This document shows, in pieces, positions 61,231-64,000 of a stretch of 64,000 bases of DNA. The DNA is taken from the NCBI RefSeq assembly GCF_003385775.1, contig NZ_QRDP01000004.1, positions 496,001 to 560,000 of the forward strand, written 5' to 3'. Origin of the DNA: Parasphingopyxis lamellibrachiae. Its GTDB lineage: Bacteria; Pseudomonadota; Alphaproteobacteria; Sphingomonadales; Sphingomonadaceae. A program made the translations under genes and the position numbers. Below the pieces are notes generated by a model that did no database searches, had not been told where the DNA came from, and saw only the letters and a list, made by a program, of their open reading frames with translations. Position 1 is the stretch's first letter. Every line of letters starts with the position of its first letter.

Positions 61231-62537
61231 GCGTTTTCGACCGCGAAGAAACTGACGGATTTGCGCGCGGCGATCGCGCGCTCATCGTGTCTCCCGACTT
61301 TGGACGGGACGAGAGTCGCGATAGCGATGCCCGGCTCGAAGAGGCGGCCGGTCTTGCGGAAGCGATAGGGATCGAGGTTGTCGAAAAACGCGCCGTGAAA
61401 ATGCGTCAGGTGCGCCCGGCGACACTGTTCGGAAAGGGGCAGGTCGGGCAGCTGGCAACCGAGACGCGGCTTGCAAAGGCCGATCTGGCTATCGTCGATG
61501 CTGCTTTGACGCCGATTCAGCAAAAGAACCTTGAAGATGAACTCAAGATCAAGGTTATTGATCGTACCGGGCTGATCCTGGAGATTTTCGGCGAACGCGC
61601 GGCGACCGCGGAAGGGCGGTTGCAGGTGGAGCTTGCCCATCTCGACTATCAGGCCGGACGGCTCGTGCGCAGCTGGACCCATCTCGAGCGACAGCGGGGC
61701 GGTTTCGGATTCCTTGGCGGTCCCGGCGAAACCCAGATCGAGGCCGACAGGCGAATGATCCGGGATCGGATGGCAAGACTGCGCAAGGAACTCGAGCAGG
61801 TGCGGCGAACCCGCAGTTTGCATCGTGCACGGCGGCAAAAGGCGCCATGGCCGGTTATCGCGCTTGTTGGCTATACGAATGCCGGAAAATCCACACTTTT
61901 CAACAAGATGACCGGTGGTGACGTCATGGCGGCAGATTTGCTGTTTGCCACGCTCGACCCGACCATGCGGGAAATTACGCTGCCCGGACTCGACAAGGCG
62001 ATCCTGTCCGACACAGTGGGCTTCGTATCCGATTTGCCGACCCAGCTCGTGGCGGCATTCCGGGCGACTCTGGAAGAGGTGAACGCGGCCGATCTGATCG
62101 TCCATGTCCGCGATATTTCCCATGACGACAGCGATGCGCAATGCTCCGATGTCGAAATAGTGCTCAGGGAAATCGGTGCGCGCGACGGGGAGGGGAGTGC
62201 CCCGCTGATCGAGGCCTGGAACAAGATCGATGCTCTCGATGAGGCCGCGCGTGAGCAATTATGTAATGCGGCAGAGAGGCGGGACGATGTGGTTGCCGTT
62301 TCGGCGTTGACGGGCGAGGGGCTCGAAGAGCTTCGTTTGCTGATCGCCGAGCAGCTGGATCGCGGGAGCAGCGTTCACGATGTAGAGCTGAAGCTCTCCG
62401 ATGGTGAAAATCTGGCTTGGCTGCATCGTAACGGAAGCGTTTTGAATCAGGAGGTTGATGGCGATGTCATGCAGGTTTCTGTCAAATTGTCCGCAATAGA
62501 CTGGGATCGTTTCCAGGATCGCCTGAGCATCGGTTAG
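61227..62537 (+). CDS. hflX: ribosome-associated GTPase HflX
   Basis: The 436-residue GTPase splits 70S ribosomes under stress. The N-terminal HflX domain has [20 protein letters not shown] and [19 protein letters not shown]. The GTPase core has [14 protein letters not shown] (G1) and [11 protein letters not shown] (G3), with NKID as G4. A TTG start overlaps the hfq stop (TTGA), and no ATG nearby keeps the N-terminal domain. The stop is shared with convergent mazG (TTAG). Confidence 0.95.
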   Translation: MSVFDREETDGFARGDRALIVSPDFGRDESRDSDARLEEAAGLAEAIGIEVVEKRAVKMRQVRPATLFGKGQVGQLATETRLAKADLAIVDAALTPIQQKNLEDELKIKVIDRTGLILEIFGERAATAEGRLQVELAHLDYQAGRLVRSWTHLERQRGGFGFLGGPGETQIEADRRMIRDRMARLRKELEQVRRTRSLHRARRQKAPWPVIALVGYTNAGKSTLFNKMTGGDVMAADLLFATLDPTMREITLPGLDKAILSDTVGFVSDLPTQLVAAFRATLEEVNAADLIVHVRDISHDDSDAQCSDVEIVLREIGARDGEGSAPLIEAWNKIDALDEAAREQLCNAAERRDDVVAVSALTGEGLEELRLLIAEQLDRGSSVHDVELKLSDGENLAWLHRNGSVLNQEVDGDVMQVSVKLSAIDWDRFQDRLSIG

Positions 62538-63328
62538 GTCTCATCCTGCTTGGCCGCAGTCCACAGATCTTCCATGGCGTCGAGCGAAAGCGCGGGAAAT
62601 TCGGCGCCGGCCCGATCTTCCATGAAGCGAAAACGCCGTTCGAACTTGGTATTGGCTGCCCGAAGCGCGGCTTCCGGGTCGATTTTCAAGTGCCGTGCCC
62701 AGTTAACGACCGCGAACAGTAAATCTCCAATCTCTTCAATACGTTCAGAATCGTTCTTCGCAAGATCGACTTCGCCGATTTCCTCTACGATTTTCCCTTT
62801 CGGGCCTTGTGAATCGGGCCAGTCGAACCCCGTACGCGACGCACGTTTCTGCAGTTTTTCCGCGCGGAGCAGGGCGGGAAGGGCCGTCGCTACGCCGTCC
62901 AGGGCGCTGTTGCCGCCCTTTTCCGCCCTTTCCGCCGCCTTGATAGCCTCCCAGCCGGGCCCGGCCTCGCCATTCTCGGCATCCGGACCGAAAACATGCG
63001 GGTGGCGGCGGACCATTTTGTCGGAAATGCCGTCGAAAATGTCGGCCAGCGTGAAATGTCCCAGTTCCTCGGCCATCCGCGCATGAAAGACGACCTGGAG
63101 TTGCAGATCGCCAAGCTCGTCCTTGAGCGCATCCATATCGCCGCGTTCGATCGCGTCGGCGACCTCATAGGCTTCCTCGATCGTGTATGGCGCGATCGAC
63201 GCAAAATTCTGCTGTACATCCCATGGACAGCCCGTCTCCGGGTCGCGCAACCGCTGCATGATCGCCGCCAGGCGTGAAATCCGGTCGCCGAGGCCATCCT
63301 CGGGTCGAGAGGGGCATTTTAGATCCAT
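62534..63328 (-). CDS. mazG: nucleoside triphosphate pyrophosphohydrolase MazG
   Basis: Hydrolyses NTPs to NMP and PPi, lowering non-canonical or excess NTPs and (p)ppGpp in E. coli. The 264-residue protein has two MazG domains; the metal-binding set EExxE...ExxD is seen in TIEEAYEVADAIERGD and EELGDLQLQVVFHARMAEE. The second copy is shorter (VEEIGEVDLAKNDSERIEEIGDLLF). It converges on hflX. Confidence 0.93.
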   Translation of the reverse strand: MDLKCPSRPEDGLGDRISRLAAIMQRLRDPETGCPWDVQQNFASIAPYTIEEAYEVADAIERGDMDALKDELGDLQLQVVFHARMAEELGHFTLADIFDGISDKMVRRHPHVFGPDAENGEAGPGWEAIKAAERAEKGGNSALDGVATALPALLRAEKLQKRASRTGFDWPDSQGPKGKIVEEIGEVDLAKNDSERIEEIGDLLFAVVNWARHLKIDPEAALRAANTKFERRFRFMEDRAGAEFPALSLDAMEDLWTAAKQDET

Positions 63329-63429
63329 GGATGCTTTATCCCGATAATATACATTATGTTAAATTATATGGGCTTCGCGGCCTCGAGTCCCCGTCAATTC
63401 CATGGCCTGCTGTTCAGTGGTTCGCGATC

Positions 63430-64000
63430 TCACGGCTCAAGGACCAGCCAATCGCCTTCCACGCTCCAGCTCGACAGCGATGACAGGAAGTTCATGCCCA
63501 GCACATTGGTACCGCCAAACTCTTCGGCGATGACAACCGGCATGTTCTCACGCCGGATCGTGCCCACGATAAGTGTACGGGCTTCCGCGCGGTCCGCTGA
63601 AATCGCTCCATTGGCGGTGTTCAGGATCATTGGATAGCCGTAACCGGGCTCGACGTCCGATCGCAGCGCAGCGCCGACCGACAATGCGGTTACCGTCGCG
63701 CCGCTGTCGATCAGGAACCGTTCCTCATTGCCATTGATGCTGACATCGACCCAGAAATGCCCGTCTGGCGATTTGCGGATGTGCAACGCCTCGCCCTCGG
63801 CCACGGTTTCCGGCGGGCTGATTTCATACCAGACTCGCTGGCCGAAAGCTTTGATATCATTACGAAATGCGTAGATTGTAAGGCCGATGGCGAAGATCGC
63901 GACCCAGGCCAGCGCCATTTTGGCGGCCTGCCCCATCGGAATCCGTCGGCTGAGCAGCGCACTAACGACGACGACCAGCATGACAACCGCCCAGATCAGA
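63430..64000 (-). CDS. TIGR02281-like clan AA aspartic protease, 5' end outside window
   Basis: The protein is anchored by two N-terminal membrane segments and a retropepsin-like domain with the active-site motif DSGATVTALS. It ends with VLGMNFLSSLSSW, the strand with the typical GMNFL signature. The first in-window ATG is at 63981, but the frame continues open and hydrophobic upstream (LIWAVVMLVVVV), so the true start is probably past base 64000. Such secreted or membrane aspartic proteases occur in alphaproteobacteria; substrate unknown. Confidence 0.8.
   Translation of the reverse strand, partial: LIWAVVMLVVVVSALLSRRIPMGQAAKMALAWVAIFAIGLTIYAFRNDIKAFGQRVWYEISPPETVAEGEALHIRKSPDGHFWVDVSINGNEERFLIDSGATVTALSVGAALRSDVEPGYGYPMILNTANGAISADRAEARTLIVGTIRRENMPVVIAEEFGGTNVLGMNFLSSLSSWSVEGDWLVLEP

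Noticed and set aside
61152-62258. 368-residue frame antisense to hflX
   Set aside because: Shadow of the GTPase core.

Overview
The window reads as ordinary chromosomal DNA of an alphaproteobacterium, most likely a sphingomonad (Sphingomonadales). GC is moderately high and coding density very high. Lineage-typical features are the lipoyl-domain fusion in the pyruvate dehydrogenase E1 beta subunit, fused IspDF, the nifR3/dusB-ntrY-ntrX-hfq-hflX block, a two-domain Hfq, and many small lipoproteins. I see no insertion sequence, prophage, integrase, CRISPR array or rRNA operon.

Layout. 1-5.9 kb: an exported protein, a VIT-type transporter, a CoxE-like VWA protein and its probable MoxR partner (separated by an SDR gene and a DUF817 gene), and an unrecognised protein. 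6-11.2 kb: yqeY-lipoprotein-dnaG-rpoD on the minus strand. 11.3-17.6 kb: carA, a lipoprotein, carB, greA and a rhomboid protease. 17.6-20.4 kb: a DUF4170 protein, an MlaC-like protein and a coupled four-gene set of small envelope/stress proteins. 20.5-24.8 kb: eno, ftsB, pdhA and pdhB. 24.8-27.6 kb: three Tad-pilus pseudopilin-like genes. 27.7-34.1 kb: a prenyl-synthase-like protein, an EF-hand protein, an M20 peptidase, trmFO, a YhhN protein, a membrane protein and a TauD-like dioxygenase overlapping gyrA. 34.1-41.2 kb: gyrA, yaaA, two tandem secreted paralogues and an Lrp regulator. 41.3-44.9 kb: a degenerate histidine kinase coupled to a polysaccharide deacetylase, two tRNA genes and a repeat-containing lipoprotein. 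45-55.7 kb: an M28 peptidase, ettA, an EF-hand lipoprotein, a NYN/OST-HTH protein, putP, a beta carbonic anhydrase, lipA, a RatA/COQ10 protein, cinA, an exported protein and ispDF. 55.8-64 kb: dusB, ntrY, ntrX, double hfq, hflX, mazG and a 5'-truncated aspartic protease.

The genes are mainly housekeeping: replication and transcription (dnaG, rpoD, gyrA, greA), carbamoyl phosphate synthesis, glycolysis to acetyl-CoA with lipoate synthesis (eno, pdhAB, lipA), isoprenoid precursors, tRNA modification, and nitrogen/envelope signalling with RNA-based control (ntrYX, hfq).

The strongest unusual signals are the tandem Hfq with unequal halves, the NtrX without a sigma-54 contact loop next to a missing ntrBC, the secreted tandem paralogues with an upstream inverted repeat, the stress operon with an EcfG-like promoter, and the pseudokinase-like sensor beside a deacetylase. 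Start codons were chosen by ribosome binding site, signal peptide and family length. Where I moved a start inside a longer open frame I say so.
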